Shown here in pieces: positions 1 through 7,108 of a DNA stretch of 20,924 bases. Source of the stretch: CALLCD01 sp039817885. GTDB lineage: Bacteria; Pseudomonadota; Alphaproteobacteria; Caulobacterales; Hyphomonadaceae. The stretch lies in assembly GCA_039817885.1 (NCBI GenBank), contig JBCBUY010000049.1, forward strand, positions 1-20,924, written 5' to 3'. How positions within the stretch are numbered: the first letter of the stretch is position 1; every line of letters begins with the position of its first letter. The position numbers were made by a program, and so were the translations under genes. The notes beneath the pieces were generated by a model, which did no database searches, was not told the origin of the DNA, and saw only the letters and a program-made list of their open reading frames with translations.

Positions 1-380
1 CGCTGAAACCCTGAGAAATCCGGCCGTTCGGAAAAATCCATCAGCGGCGGCAGGAGGGAGAGGCTGACCCGGCGGGTTTGCGGGAACACGGCCTGCTCAA
101 TATTCTCATATGTTTCAGAGGCTTGCGGATCTGAATCCTGTTCTTGGACTTTGAGGGCGTTGCGCTTCTCGCTGGGTGCGACGTCCAGCTTCAGGGCGAT
201 GAGCATGATCAGCCGGCGGACAAGATTCTCAAGCGCTTTCAGCTTTGTTCCGGCCCGGCGGAGGCGCCATTTGGCGGGGGGTCGCTCGGCGATGTGAATG
301 CCCGTCCAGCCGATCAAGCCGATGACGGCAAGGCCGATCTGCTCGATCGCAAGGGGAAACAAGGCGTCATCGGTGCGCAT
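1..380 (-). CDS. Partial hypothetical protein, C-terminus outside the window
   Basis: An open frame on the minus strand begins at an ATG at 380 and runs without a stop off the left edge, giving about 126 residues. The N-terminal part (residues 9-30) is hydrophobic and could be a membrane segment. A basic stretch (WRLRRAGTKLKAL) and a second amphipathic or hydrophobic helix (VRRLIMLIALKL) follow, then an acidic, polar stretch. No catalytic motif is visible. The helix followed by a Pro-containing linker resembles uncharacterised alphaproteobacterial proteins I half-recognise, but I cannot name a family. No clear Shine-Dalgarno precedes the ATG, so the start is uncertain. It reads in the same direction as the upstream GIY-YIG gene, from which it is separated by a palindromic repeat element. 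Codon use looks coherent, which is why I prefer it to the overlapping plus-strand frame 144-482. Confidence 0.5.
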   Translation of the reverse strand, partial: MRTDDALFPLAIEQIGLAVIGLIGWTGIHIAERPPAKWRLRRAGTKLKALENLVRRLIMLIALKLDVAPSEKRNALKVQEQDSDPQASETYENIEQAVFPQTRRVSLSLLPPLMDFSERPDFSGFQ

Positions 381-444
381 GGGAGGAGTATGCGGCAGGC
401 GCGAGATCGGTCGGATAGATTTGTCTCAGGGCTGACATATCGTA

Positions 445-545
445 CCGCAGACCCCAGCGAAGGCTGGGGTCCATGGCAATAAAGTGACCACCAATTTTTC
501 TGGGAACGAAGCACCTTGGATACCTGCCTTCGCAGGTATCTGCGG
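445..545. repeat. Bipartite inverted palindromic element (REP/BIME-like)
   Basis: Two 32-nt units, 445-476 and 514-545, are inverted copies of each other and match at 25 of 32 positions by hand alignment. Each unit is itself a perfect 9-bp hairpin with a 4-nt loop (450-471, loop GAAG; 519-540, loop CTTC). Six of the seven differences fall in the stems as three compensated base pairs, so pairing is kept although sequence differs. The shared core is GCGAAGGC. A 37-nt spacer separates the units. The element fills much of the gap between the GIY-YIG stop (554) and the start of the partial gene (380). Short palindromes with this core are common dispersed repeats in proteobacterial genomes (from memory). 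Copy number here is unknown. Confidence 0.75.
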
Positions 546-553
546 AGCCATGT

Positions 554-841
554 CTAGCGGTTTAACTCCAAATAAAGGTCGCGCCAGTCAGGATTGTTGT
601 CTTCGATAAGTCTGATCTTCCAGGCGCGCTTCCAAGCCTTAATTTGATATTCTCTAGTCTTCGCGCCCTCTCGTGTTTCATGGCGTTCGTACCAGACCAG
701 GCGTGTCACATTATATTTCTTTGTGAAGGCAGCGCCGCGGCCCTCTTTGTGCTCGTGAATCCGGTGAGAAATATCGTCGGTATGGCCAGCGTAAAGGGTT
801 CCATTTTTCTGACTGGCGAGAAGATAGGTATAGAAGTCCAT
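554..841 (-). CDS. Small GIY-YIG domain protein (YhbQ/UPF0213-like)
   Basis: A 95-residue single-domain GIY-YIG protein, the usual length for the stand-alone YhbQ/UPF0213 group. The visible landmarks are an N-terminal FYTYLL strand with Tyr4 (the GIY position), LYAG at 16-19 (the YIG position, with Ala replacing Ile), the catalytic-type Arg27 in HRIHEH, and the metal-ligand Glu64 in the REYQIKAWKR helix. A C-terminal NPDWRDLY motif is typical of this subgroup. GIY-YIG domains cleave DNA using one metal ion, but the cellular role of these small proteins is not settled. The ATG at 841 has only a weak upstream purine stretch. The palindromic element at 445-545 starts 9 nt past its stop codon. 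Family assignment is firm; activity is inferred. Confidence 0.9.
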   Translation of the reverse strand: MDFYTYLLASQKNGTLYAGHTDDISHRIHEHKEGRGAAFTKKYNVTRLVWYERHETREGAKTREYQIKAWKRAWKIRLIEDNNPDWRDLYLELNR

Positions 842-1026
842 TTATTTGTTCCCGGCCTCTCTACGCGAATCCGTTAAACGCGCTCAGGGCTGTGAGTTCG
901 ACGTCTACATCTCGATCTCTATACCCAAAGACACATGTGAAGCTCATCCCCGCGCACGGGCCAGTAGCGGTCTCCAGGGTGCGAACGTTGCCTGGGAGGA
1001 CCGGGTTGCCTCAGCAGCTTGGCCCC
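842..1026. other. Intergenic stretch with no confident gene
   Basis: This is the gap between rarA and the GIY-YIG gene. On the minus strand it contains a 28-codon frame (947 down to 861) beginning MSFTCVFGYR, without a convincing ribosome-binding site and not recognised. There is an imperfect stem at 968-1003, with CGGTC/GACCG and CCAGG/CCTGG arms separated by a small internal bulge, but no T-run follows it. I see no tRNA or known small RNA. Confidence 0.4.
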
Positions 1027-2325
1027 CTACTCACCTCTTTTTTTGGCCCAGTAATCCAGCCGTTCGCGGATGGCTTTCTCGCGGCCTTCACCCTTGGGCG
1101 CATAGAAGGTCTGCCGATCCATGTCGTCAGGGAAGTAATTTTGCCCCGAAAACCCATCCTCCGTATCATGATCATAAACATATCCCGCGCCGTACCCCTC
1201 ATCCTTCATAAGACCGGTCGGCGCGTTGAGAATATGCTTCGGAGGCGTCAGCGTTCCCGTCTCGCGCGCCGATTTACGGGCAGCTTTGTAAGCGACATAG
1301 GCGGCATTCGATTTCGGCGCCGTAGCGAGGTGGATCACCGCCTGTGCAAGGGCGAGCTCTCCTTCCGGGCTTCCCAGGCGCTCATAAGTACGGGCCGCCT
1401 CATTGGCAATCATCAGTGCTGTGGGATCGGCGAGACCGATATCCTCCGACGCCATGCGCACGATCCGGCGAGCAAGAAACCGTGGATCCTCTCCGCCCTC
1501 AAGCATGCGCGCGAACCAATAAAGCGCGGCATCGGGATCTGACCCACGAACAGATTTGTGCAACGCCGAAATAAGATTGTAATGACCATCGCGGTCCTTG
1601 TCATAAGTCGGAGCCCGGCGCTGCAGCTGCTGGGTGAGCGCGTCCCGACCGATGACAATATTGTCCGTCGTCAGAGCGAAGACCTGTTCGGCAAGATTGA
1701 GCAAAAATCGGCCATCACCATCCGCCATAGCAACCAGCGCCATGCGAGCGTCCTCGTCCAATGGGAGCCCCCGGCCTGTCGCATCCTCGGCGCGCTTTAG
1801 CAAATGCTCGAGCGCAACATCATCGAGTCGCTTTAAAACAAGCACCTGACAGCGGGAGAGCAGCGCTCCATTGATCTCGAAGCTTGGATTCTCCGTTGTT
1901 GCACCAACCAGAGTGACAATGCCGCGCTCGACAAAGGGCAGAAAGCCATCCTGTTGAGCCCGATTGAAACGGTGGATCTCATCAACAAAAAGGAGCGTGC
2001 CTTGGCCTGTCTGCCGCCGCGTTTCAGCGCGATCGAATGCAGCACGCAAATCCTTCACGCCGGAGAAAACGGCCGAGAGTGCTTCAAATTCAAGATCCGT
2101 CTCACGTGCCAGTAGCTGAGCAATCGTTGTCTTACCAACGCCTGGTGGCCCCCACAGAACAATTGACGGAAACTGCGGAGCCTCCAACAATCGACGAAGA
2201 GCCCCCTGCTCGCCCACCAAATGGTCCTGACCGACCACCTCCTCCAATCTGTCGGGGCGCAAACGATCGGCGAGCGGCTGCGGCGCTCTATCCGCAAGGC
2301 CCGAGGCAGCGAAGAGATCCGTCAA
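1027..2325 (-). CDS. rarA: Replication-associated recombination protein A (RarA/MgsA), AAA+ ATPase
   Basis: A 432-residue AAA+ ATPase of the RarA/MgsA/WRNIP1 family, which acts at stalled replication forks and contacts SSB and the clamp-loader machinery. Visible motifs are an N-terminal MTDLFAA and PLADRLRP, Walker A GPPGVGKT at 59-66, Walker B LLFVDEIH at 111-118, sensor 1 in GATTENPSF at 141-149, and an arginine-finger region LLSRCQV near 154-160. The C-terminal half contains the family's tetramerisation region, with YDKDRDGHYNLISALHKS. Length is normal. The start codon is TTG at 2325, chosen because it gives the canonical N-terminus. It overlaps the TGA stop of the upstream phosphatase gene (TTGA), and no strong Shine-Dalgarno is present, so translation is probably coupled. 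It is the last clear member of the 4502-1027 gene group. Confidence 0.96.
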   Translation of the reverse strand: MTDLFAASGLADRAPQPLADRLRPDRLEEVVGQDHLVGEQGALRRLLEAPQFPSIVLWGPPGVGKTTIAQLLARETDLEFEALSAVFSGVKDLRAAFDRAETRRQTGQGTLLFVDEIHRFNRAQQDGFLPFVERGIVTLVGATTENPSFEINGALLSRCQVLVLKRLDDVALEHLLKRAEDATGRGLPLDEDARMALVAMADGDGRFLLNLAEQVFALTTDNIVIGRDALTQQLQRRAPTYDKDRDGHYNLISALHKSVRGSDPDAALYWFARMLEGGEDPRFLARRIVRMASEDIGLADPTALMIANEAARTYERLGSPEGELALAQAVIHLATAPKSNAAYVAYKAARKSARETGTLTPPKHILNAPTGLMKDEGYGAGYVYDHDTEDGFSGQNYFPDDMDRQTFYAPKGEGREKAIRERLDYWAKKRGE

Positions 2326-2939
2326 CGGATTGGCTCACACATCGGCAACTCACGGGTGGCGGGACGTTTGAACGGCTCGCCGAAAGAACATGGCCCGCTC
2401 GCTGAATACTGGCCCTCACCTATCCGAGAGACCGTATACAGACGGTCATTTTCACCGGTCACAACCGGGCCGCCCTGAAACGATGCGCCGAGCGCTTCGA
2501 TCAGAACATCCATCGTATTGCTATGACCAATCACCAGATATCGCCCAGACAGCTGATCCAGCTGCTCGGCAAGCGCTTCAGGTGTTTCATAGATCCGCAG
2601 GGGCGCATAGACCTCACGGTTCGATGCCGGTCGGTCTCCGTCTGGGCCATGATCCGCAGCGACGAGAATGCCGGTTTGGATCGTCCGTCGGCAATTCGTC
2701 GAGAAGACACCGTCCAGCTTCGCGTCGGACAGGAGGTCACGAAGGGCCAGCGCACGGGCAAAGCCCGCACGCGTCAGACGGGGCCCGGGCGCACAATTAT
2801 TGTCGATGGAGGCATCGCCAATCCGAACTTTCTCCGCATGGCGTACAATATAGAGCTCAGTCGAGGGTGCATCTGGTTGCGCGCAAACGGGCGTGACAGC
2901 CACGAGCGCTGCGATCAAGACTCTTATCACGGGGCCCAT
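2322..2939 (-). CDS. Exported histidine phosphatase superfamily protein
   Basis: A 205-residue protein of the histidine phosphatase (phosphoglycerate mutase-like) superfamily. An N-terminal signal peptide (about residues 1-20, ending PVCA before Gln21) predicts export to the periplasm. The phosphoacceptor motif is IVRHAEK with Arg33 and His34. A second conserved Arg lies in the STNCRRTIQTG segment, and the second catalytic histidine is His139 in VIGHSNT. This small, secreted RHG type resembles SixA- or Ais-like phosphatases in architecture, but its substrate cannot be read from sequence. The ATG at 2939 has a good GGGAGG site. The gene lies 72 nt downstream of the Do-type protease and overlaps rarA by 4 nt, so the three are probably cotranscribed. 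Several Cys residues (19, 49, 83, 183 and 201) are present; some could form a disulfide. Confidence 0.9.
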   Translation of the reverse strand: MGPVIRVLIAALVAVTPVCAQPDAPSTELYIVRHAEKVRIGDASIDNNCAPGPRLTRAGFARALALRDLLSDAKLDGVFSTNCRRTIQTGILVAADHGPDGDRPASNREVYAPLRIYETPEALAEQLDQLSGRYLVIGHSNTMDVLIEALGASFQGGPVVTGENDRLYTVSRIGEGQYSASGPCSFGEPFKRPATRELPMCEPIR

Positions 2940-2995
2940 ACGCTCCCTCCCTTCAACTGGTGACGAAGCGTAGCAGCAAGCTCGAAGAGCACCAA

Positions 2996-3013
2996 AGGGC
3001 AGGAACCTGCCCT
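2996..3013 (-). terminator. Small hairpin overlapping the protease stop codon, possible weak terminator
   Basis: A perfect inverted repeat (AGGGCAGG / CCTGCCCT, two bases between the arms) straddles the stop codon of the Do-type protease. On the minus strand it is followed only by TTTGG, so any termination would be weak. It may instead protect the 3' end of the protease message or reduce readthrough into the phosphatase gene. Confidence 0.35.
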
Positions 3014-4502
3014 AAAGCCGAATATTGGTGGTGACGCGCTGACCGTGACGCTCAATGGTCACCTGCCATGCCCCATCGCTTTCGTCCAAGGCGCGGTCCA
3101 GCTCTTGAAACGTCGTTGTCGGACGGCCATTCACAGCGATGATGATATCGCCAGGGCGAACACCAACCCGGCGGGCAAGGCTGCGCCGCAACATGCGGGT
3201 AATCAGAACACCTTTAGCAAAGGGATCAGAGCCCATGGATTCGGCAAGCGCTGGAGAGAGCTCAGCCACTTCTGCACCGGAGAAGGGGTGACGCCCGTCC
3301 AGCAGACGAAGTTCACCGTCGGTCGCACCAGGGAGAGCCGAGAGGAGGACATCCGTCTTGAACGGTTGGCCACCACGAAGGACGTCGAGTTCGACTTTCT
3401 CCCCCGGCGACATGGTCGCGGTAAAGAAGTTGAGGCCGCGCTCATCATAGACTTCACGGCCATCGATCGAGGTTATGAGGTCGCCGCGGCGAAGATCTGC
3501 CTTTTCCGCGGGGCCATCATCGTACACTTCGGTGACAATCACACCGACGGGGCGATCGAGCCCCTGGGACTGAGCGATGTCAAAATTGACCGCCTGGCCT
3601 TTCAGGCCGAGCCAGGGCCGCGTGATCCGCCCCTCATTGATCGCCGCATCGACCACGCGCTGAACCATCTCGGCGGGAATCGCAAAACCGATTCCATTGG
3701 ACCCTCCCGATCGAGAGAAGATGGCCGTGTTCACACCGACAAGCTGCCCCCGATTATCGATCAGCGCACCGCCAGAGTTGCCAGGATTAATCGCGGCATC
3801 TGTCTGAATGAAGAAGGCATAGTCGGAGACGCCGACATCGGTTCGGGCCGTTGCAGAGACAATGCCACTGGTGACCGTCTGGCCGACGCCAAACGGATTA
3901 CCAATGGCGAGGACAAGGTCCCCAACGTCAAGGTCACGCGTGTCCGCAAAGGGTAATGTCGGAAGGTCGCCGGCCGAGTCATCGATTTTGAGCACCGCAA
4001 GGTCGGTCCGCTCATCGGCGAGGATCAGCTCGGCCGAATATTCCCGCCGATCAGACAGGACGATGCGAAACTCTTCAGCGCCGGCAACGACGTGATTATT
4101 CGTCACCACAACACCATCTTGCGCCACAATCACACCCGAACCGAGCGAGCCCTGTACGCGCTCCTGCTGACGCGGCGCACCGAAGAACTGCCGAAAGCGA
4201 GGATCATTGGCAAAGGGCGACACGGCGGGCCGAATGGTCCGGCTGGTATACACATTCACAACCGCAGGCGAGGCCTGCTTCACGAGGGGCGCAAAGGTGA
4301 GGTTCACCTGGGTCTGGCTCGCCGGCACAATATCGGCTTGCGATACGGGTAAGAGCTGGACGTCTGCCCCCTCCTCAAGCTGTGCGGCGGCACGCTGATC
4401 AAACAGCGGCAACAGAAGCACCATCAACAGAAACAGAACCAGCGCGATCGATCCTGCGAGGAATTTGGAAACATGACGGGTCATAGGGAAAGATATAGTC
4501 AT
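3012..4502 (-). CDS. degP: Do/DegP-type periplasmic serine protease with two PDZ domains
   Basis: A 496-residue HtrA/Do-family serine endopeptidase for envelope protein quality control. A hydrophobic N-terminal segment (about 15-34) is a signal peptide or membrane anchor. The trypsin-like domain carries the full triad: His137 in TNNHVV, Asp167 in ERTDLAVL, and Ser243 in NPGNSGGAL. Two PDZ domains follow, at roughly 294-390 (beginning RPWLGL) and 400-495. Length and order match DegP/DegQ/DegS-like Do proteases with two PDZ domains. Which Escherichia coli paralogue is closest cannot be told, so the symbol is a family label. The ATG at 4502 has AAAGGAG nine bases upstream; an ATG six codons later lacks one. 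The gene starts 92 nt after the rplQ terminator hairpin. I see no convincing sigma70 or heat-shock promoter there. Confidence 0.95.
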   Translation of the reverse strand: MTISFPMTRHVSKFLAGSIALVLFLLMVLLLPLFDQRAAAQLEEGADVQLLPVSQADIVPASQTQVNLTFAPLVKQASPAVVNVYTSRTIRPAVSPFANDPRFRQFFGAPRQQERVQGSLGSGVIVAQDGVVVTNNHVVAGAEEFRIVLSDRREYSAELILADERTDLAVLKIDDSAGDLPTLPFADTRDLDVGDLVLAIGNPFGVGQTVTSGIVSATARTDVGVSDYAFFIQTDAAINPGNSGGALIDNRGQLVGVNTAIFSRSGGSNGIGFAIPAEMVQRVVDAAINEGRITRPWLGLKGQAVNFDIAQSQGLDRPVGVIVTEVYDDGPAEKADLRRGDLITSIDGREVYDERGLNFFTATMSPGEKVELDVLRGGQPFKTDVLLSALPGATDGELRLLDGRHPFSGAEVAELSPALAESMGSDPFAKGVLITRMLRRSLARRVGVRPGDIIIAVNGRPTTTFQELDRALDESDGAWQVTIERHGQRVTTNIRL

Positions 4503-4593
4503 ACTCTATGGCTCCTTTACGGCGACCTGATCACCTTATTCTCGCGACCTCATGACATTTAGGACACAATTTCAGCGTGGTAAGGCCTGAATC

Positions 4594-4621
4594 AAAAGCC
4601 CCACGCAAATAAGCGCAGGGC
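4594..4621 (-). terminator. Rho-independent terminator after rplQ
   Basis: On the minus strand a 9-bp stem (two G-U wobbles, arms at 598-606 and 613-621 of the 4-kb block) with a 6-nt TTATTT loop is followed directly by four T residues. It lies 33 nt past the rplQ stop and is the natural end of the ribosomal protein transcript, ahead of the separately regulated protease gene. Confidence 0.8.
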
Positions 4622-4654
4622 CTCTGAATTCTACATGAATAGGCGGAGCGAACA

Positions 4655-5080
4655 CTATAGCTCGTCAGCAACCGCTTCCTCAGCTTCGATACGCGCCCGG
4701 TCACCGGCCCCGCGCGCATCTGGATCACGATCGACAAGCTCAATCACGGCCATCGGCGCATTGTCACCATGGCGAAAGCCAGCCTTCAGAACACGCGTAT
4801 ACCCGCCATTACGGTCTGAATAGCGCTCTCCCATCACGTCGAACAGTTTCTTCACCGCAGCCTTGTCGCGCACTTGAGATATCGCCCGCCGGCGGGAAGC
4901 AAGATCCCCCTTCTTGGCCAGGGTCACGAGCTTGTCCATAATCGGTTTAAGCTCCTTCGCCTTGGGCAGGGTCGTGACAATCTGCTCATGGGTGATGAGT
5001 GACGAGGCCATATTTGCGAACATCGCCTTGCGGTGAGACGCTGTCCGGTTGAGTTTGCGGTGCGCAAGTCCGTGGCGCAT
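4655..5080 (-). CDS. rplQ: Large-subunit ribosomal protein L17 (bL17)
   Basis: 141 residues, the usual alphaproteobacterial length. The N-terminus MRHGLAHRKLNRTASHRKAM is the hallmark of bL17, and the central RRAISQVRDKAAVKKLF and YTRVLKAGFRHGDNAPMAVIEL segments are conserved. The C-terminus is acidic and Ala-rich. It is the last gene of the alpha-type block, 49 nt downstream of rpoA, and is followed by a hairpin terminator. Nothing is unusual in the protein. Confidence 0.98.
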   Translation of the reverse strand: MRHGLAHRKLNRTASHRKAMFANMASSLITHEQIVTTLPKAKELKPIMDKLVTLAKKGDLASRRRAISQVRDKAAVKKLFDVMGERYSDRNGGYTRVLKAGFRHGDNAPMAVIELVDRDPDARGAGDRARIEAEEAVADEL

Positions 5081-5129
5081 TTTCTGTCTCCCTGGAGAAG
5101 CCTAACCGGCCCCTGCTAATGGTATCCTA

Positions 5130-6167
5130 TTAGTGGTGATCGTCGAATTTCTTCGCGAGGCTTTCAATATCTTCCGGCGGCCAATCGGCAACTTCCATTC
5201 CGAGGTGAAGCCCCATGCCCGCGAGCACTTCTTTGATCTCGTTCAGCGACTTGCGTCCAAAGTTCGGCGTGCGCAGCATCTCCGCTTCCGACTTCTGAAT
5301 GAGGTCACCTATGTAAACGATATTATCGTTCTTGAGGCAGTTCGCAGACCGGACAGACAGCTCAAGCTCGTCGACCTTCTTAAGCAGAACTGGATTAAAG
5401 CCAAGGTCCTGTTCTTCCGTCACCTGAGCCTCAACAACAGGCTCATCGAATGTGATGAACAGCTGCAGCTGGTCCTGAATGATGCGCGCGGCATAAGCCA
5501 CAGCGTTTTCGGGCGTAATAGATCCATCCGTTTCGACCGTCAGGATAAGCTTGTCATAATCAAGCACCTGGCCTTCGCGGGTGTCTTCCACTTGATAGCC
5601 AACCCGGCGCACCGGACTGTAGATAGAGTCGACCGGAATAAACCCAATCGGCGCATCTTCCGGACGGTTCTGGTCAGCAGGGACATAGCCCTTTCCGGTC
5701 GCAACGCTAAACTCCATCCGAAGCTCAGCACCGTCATCCAGGTGACAAATGACAAGATCCGGATTGAGGATCTGGATATCACCAGACGTTTCGATCTGAC
5801 CGGCTTTAACAGCGCCTGCACCGGAAGCCTTCAACACCATACGCTTCGGCGTGTCAGACTGCATATCAATAGCGATTTGCTTGAGATTAAGCACGATTGT
5901 CGTGACATCTTCCCGAACGCCGGGAATAGATGAAAACTCGTGAACAACGCCGTCGATCTGAACGCCAGTGATCGCAGCGCCTTGAAGCGACGACAGAAGC
6001 ACACGGCGCAATCCATTTCCAAGCGTCGTTCCAAATCCACGCTCAAGCGGCTCCACCACCAGCTTGGCTTTGCGATCCGGATCATAGCCCTCTTCAATCA
6101 CAGGGCGGTTCGGACGGATCAGTTCTTTCCAGTTACGGTCATTAACGGTGACATCGGTATCGGCCAT
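5130..6167 (-). CDS. rpoA: RNA polymerase subunit alpha
   Basis: 345 residues. The N-terminal assembly domain (about 15-240) contains the dimerisation and beta-contact motif ERGFGTTLGNGLRRVLLSS at 42-60 and HEFSSIPGVREDV near 76-88. After a linker, the C-terminal domain (about 258-325) has the DNA-binding SVRSANCLK segment, with Arg273 aligning to the UP-element-contacting Arg265 of E. coli, and the helix-hairpin-helix-like LRTPNFGRKSLNEIKE. It assembles with beta, beta' and sigma. It is placed between rpsK and rplQ as usual. The ATG at 6167 follows an AGGAAAGGGA purine run. The rpsD gene that separates rpsK and rpoA in enterobacteria is absent, which is normal for Alphaproteobacteria. Confidence 0.99.
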   Translation of the reverse strand: MADTDVTVNDRNWKELIRPNRPVIEEGYDPDRKAKLVVEPLERGFGTTLGNGLRRVLLSSLQGAAITGVQIDGVVHEFSSIPGVREDVTTIVLNLKQIAIDMQSDTPKRMVLKASGAGAVKAGQIETSGDIQILNPDLVICHLDDGAELRMEFSVATGKGYVPADQNRPEDAPIGFIPVDSIYSPVRRVGYQVEDTREGQVLDYDKLILTVETDGSITPENAVAYAARIIQDQLQLFITFDEPVVEAQVTEEQDLGFNPVLLKKVDELELSVRSANCLKNDNIVYIGDLIQKSEAEMLRTPNFGRKSLNEIKEVLAGMGLHLGMEVADWPPEDIESLAKKFDDHH

Positions 6168-6206
6168 GGCCTGTCCCTTTCCTGGGAGTAGTATTCTGCC
6201 TGCGTA

Positions 6207-6596
6207 TTATACGCGGCGACGTTTGGGCGGACGGCATCCATTGTGCGGAATGGGCGTCGTATCCCGGATCGACGTGACGGTGAGCCCAGCGGCCTGAAGC
6301 GCACGGAGGGCTGACTCGCGGCCAGACCCTGGACCGCGGACATTCACCTCAACGGTTTTCAGTCCGTGCTCCTGGGCTTTCTTCACGGCATCCTCAGCGG
6401 CCACCTGCGCCGCATAGGGTGTTGATTTCCGTGATCCCTTGAACCCCATACCACCAGCCGACTGCCAGGAAATCGTGTTGCCCTGAGCATCCGTGATGGT
6501 CACCATCGTATTGTTAAAGCTGGCATTCACATGGACGATGCCAGAGGTGATATTTTTTCGTTCGCGACGACGAACGCGCTGCGTATCCCGAGCCAT
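6207..6596 (-). CDS. rpsK: Small-subunit ribosomal protein S11 (uS11)
   Basis: 129 residues, normal length. Conserved features are VHVNASFNNTMVTITD, RGPGSGRESALRALQAAG and the C-terminal HNGCRPPKRRRV. The Asn119-Gly120 pair matches the site of isoaspartate formation described for E. coli S11. S11 sits on the 30S platform near the mRNA exit with S18 and S21. The ATG at 6596 has a good AGGAG six bases upstream. It lies 9 nt after rpsM and 39 nt before rpoA. Confidence 0.99.
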   Translation of the reverse strand: MARDTQRVRRRERKNITSGIVHVNASFNNTMVTITDAQGNTISWQSAGGMGFKGSRKSTPYAAQVAAEDAVKKAQEHGLKTVEVNVRGPGSGRESALRALQAAGLTVTSIRDTTPIPHNGCRPPKRRRV

Positions 6597-6605
6597 GTTC
6601 GTCTC

Positions 6606-6974
6606 CTATTTCTTCTTACCGGCAATCGGCCGTGCTGGGCCTTTGCGGGTGCGTGCATTGGTGTGCGTTCTCTGTCCGCGCACCGGAAGACGGCGACGAT
6701 GGCGCAGGCCGCGATAGCAGCCAAGATCCATAAGCCGTTTGATATTCATCGACACTTCGCGGCGGAGGTCCCCCTCAACCATATAGTCCGCATCAATTGT
6801 TTCGCGGATCTGGATCACTTCAGCATCGGTGAGATCAGCAACACGCCGATCGGCAGTAATGCCAACCTTTTCCGTAATTTCACGTGCCTTTGCCGGACCA
6901 ATGCCGTGTATATATCGTAACGCGACTTCAACGCGTTTATTCGTCGGTATGTTGACGCCTGCTATGCGGGCCAA
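6606..6974 (-). CDS. rpsM: Small-subunit ribosomal protein S13 (uS13), TTG start
   Basis: 122 residues with the canonical MARIAGVNIP N-terminus, YIHGIGPAKA helix-hairpin-helix and basic C-terminal tail ending PIAGKKK that reaches the P site. S13 is in the 30S head and forms intersubunit bridges. The codon giving this N-terminus is TTG at 6974, preceded by CAGGAG with a 6-nt spacer. No ATG gives a plausible alternative. This is the first gene after the internal promoter at 7065-7092, so the rare start may help set expression of the block it leads. Confidence 0.98.
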   Translation of the reverse strand: MARIAGVNIPTNKRVEVALRYIHGIGPAKAREITEKVGITADRRVADLTDAEVIQIRETIDADYMVEGDLRREVSMNIKRLMDLGCYRGLRHRRRLPVRGQRTHTNARTRKGPARPIAGKKK

Positions 6975-7064
6975 TTCTATCTCCTGAAACTCAAACGAGC
7001 CCGTAGACGCATAATGATATCACCATCACACGCGCCGGGCCCTAGTCGTCTAGCGAAGAAGGGC

Positions 7065-7092
7065 GTTATAGGCCCCTAAATGCACACGTCAA
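7065..7092 (-). promoter_or_regulatory. Internal sigma70-type promoter upstream of rpsM
   Basis: On the minus strand the adk-rpsM gap has a -35 TTGACG (plus-strand 7087-7092), a 16-nt spacer and a -10 TATAAC (7065-7070). Both boxes are close to consensus. Transcription would start near 7058, giving a leader of about 85 nt to the rpsM TTG. It would let rpsM-rpsK-rpoA-rplQ be transcribed apart from the upstream genes. It is predicted from sequence only. Confidence 0.7.
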
Positions 7093-7108
7093 CAGGCAAA
7101 TGTACTTG

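Noticed and set aside
144..482. A 112-codon plus-strand frame at the left end
   Set aside because: It overlaps the more plausible minus-strand partial gene, runs through the palindromic repeat and resembles no known family.
892..1542. A 216-codon plus-strand frame over the rarA 3' half
   Set aside because: It is antisense to conserved RarA sequence and its product is Arg/His-rich without recognisable motifs.
3045..3956. A 303-codon open frame on the plus strand opposite the Do-type protease
   Set aside because: It lies wholly within a gene with a complete catalytic triad and two PDZ domains, its translation shows no domain, and long antisense frames are common in GC-rich coding DNA.
4503..4593. 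A heat-shock (RpoH-type) promoter ahead of the Do-type protease
   Set aside because: No CTTG...CCAT-like pair with suitable spacing is present on the minus strand; a TTGTGT box has no matching -10.
5133..5933. A 266-codon plus-strand frame opposite rpoA
   Set aside because: It is antisense to the conserved rpoA gene and is explained by codon bias on the opposite strand.
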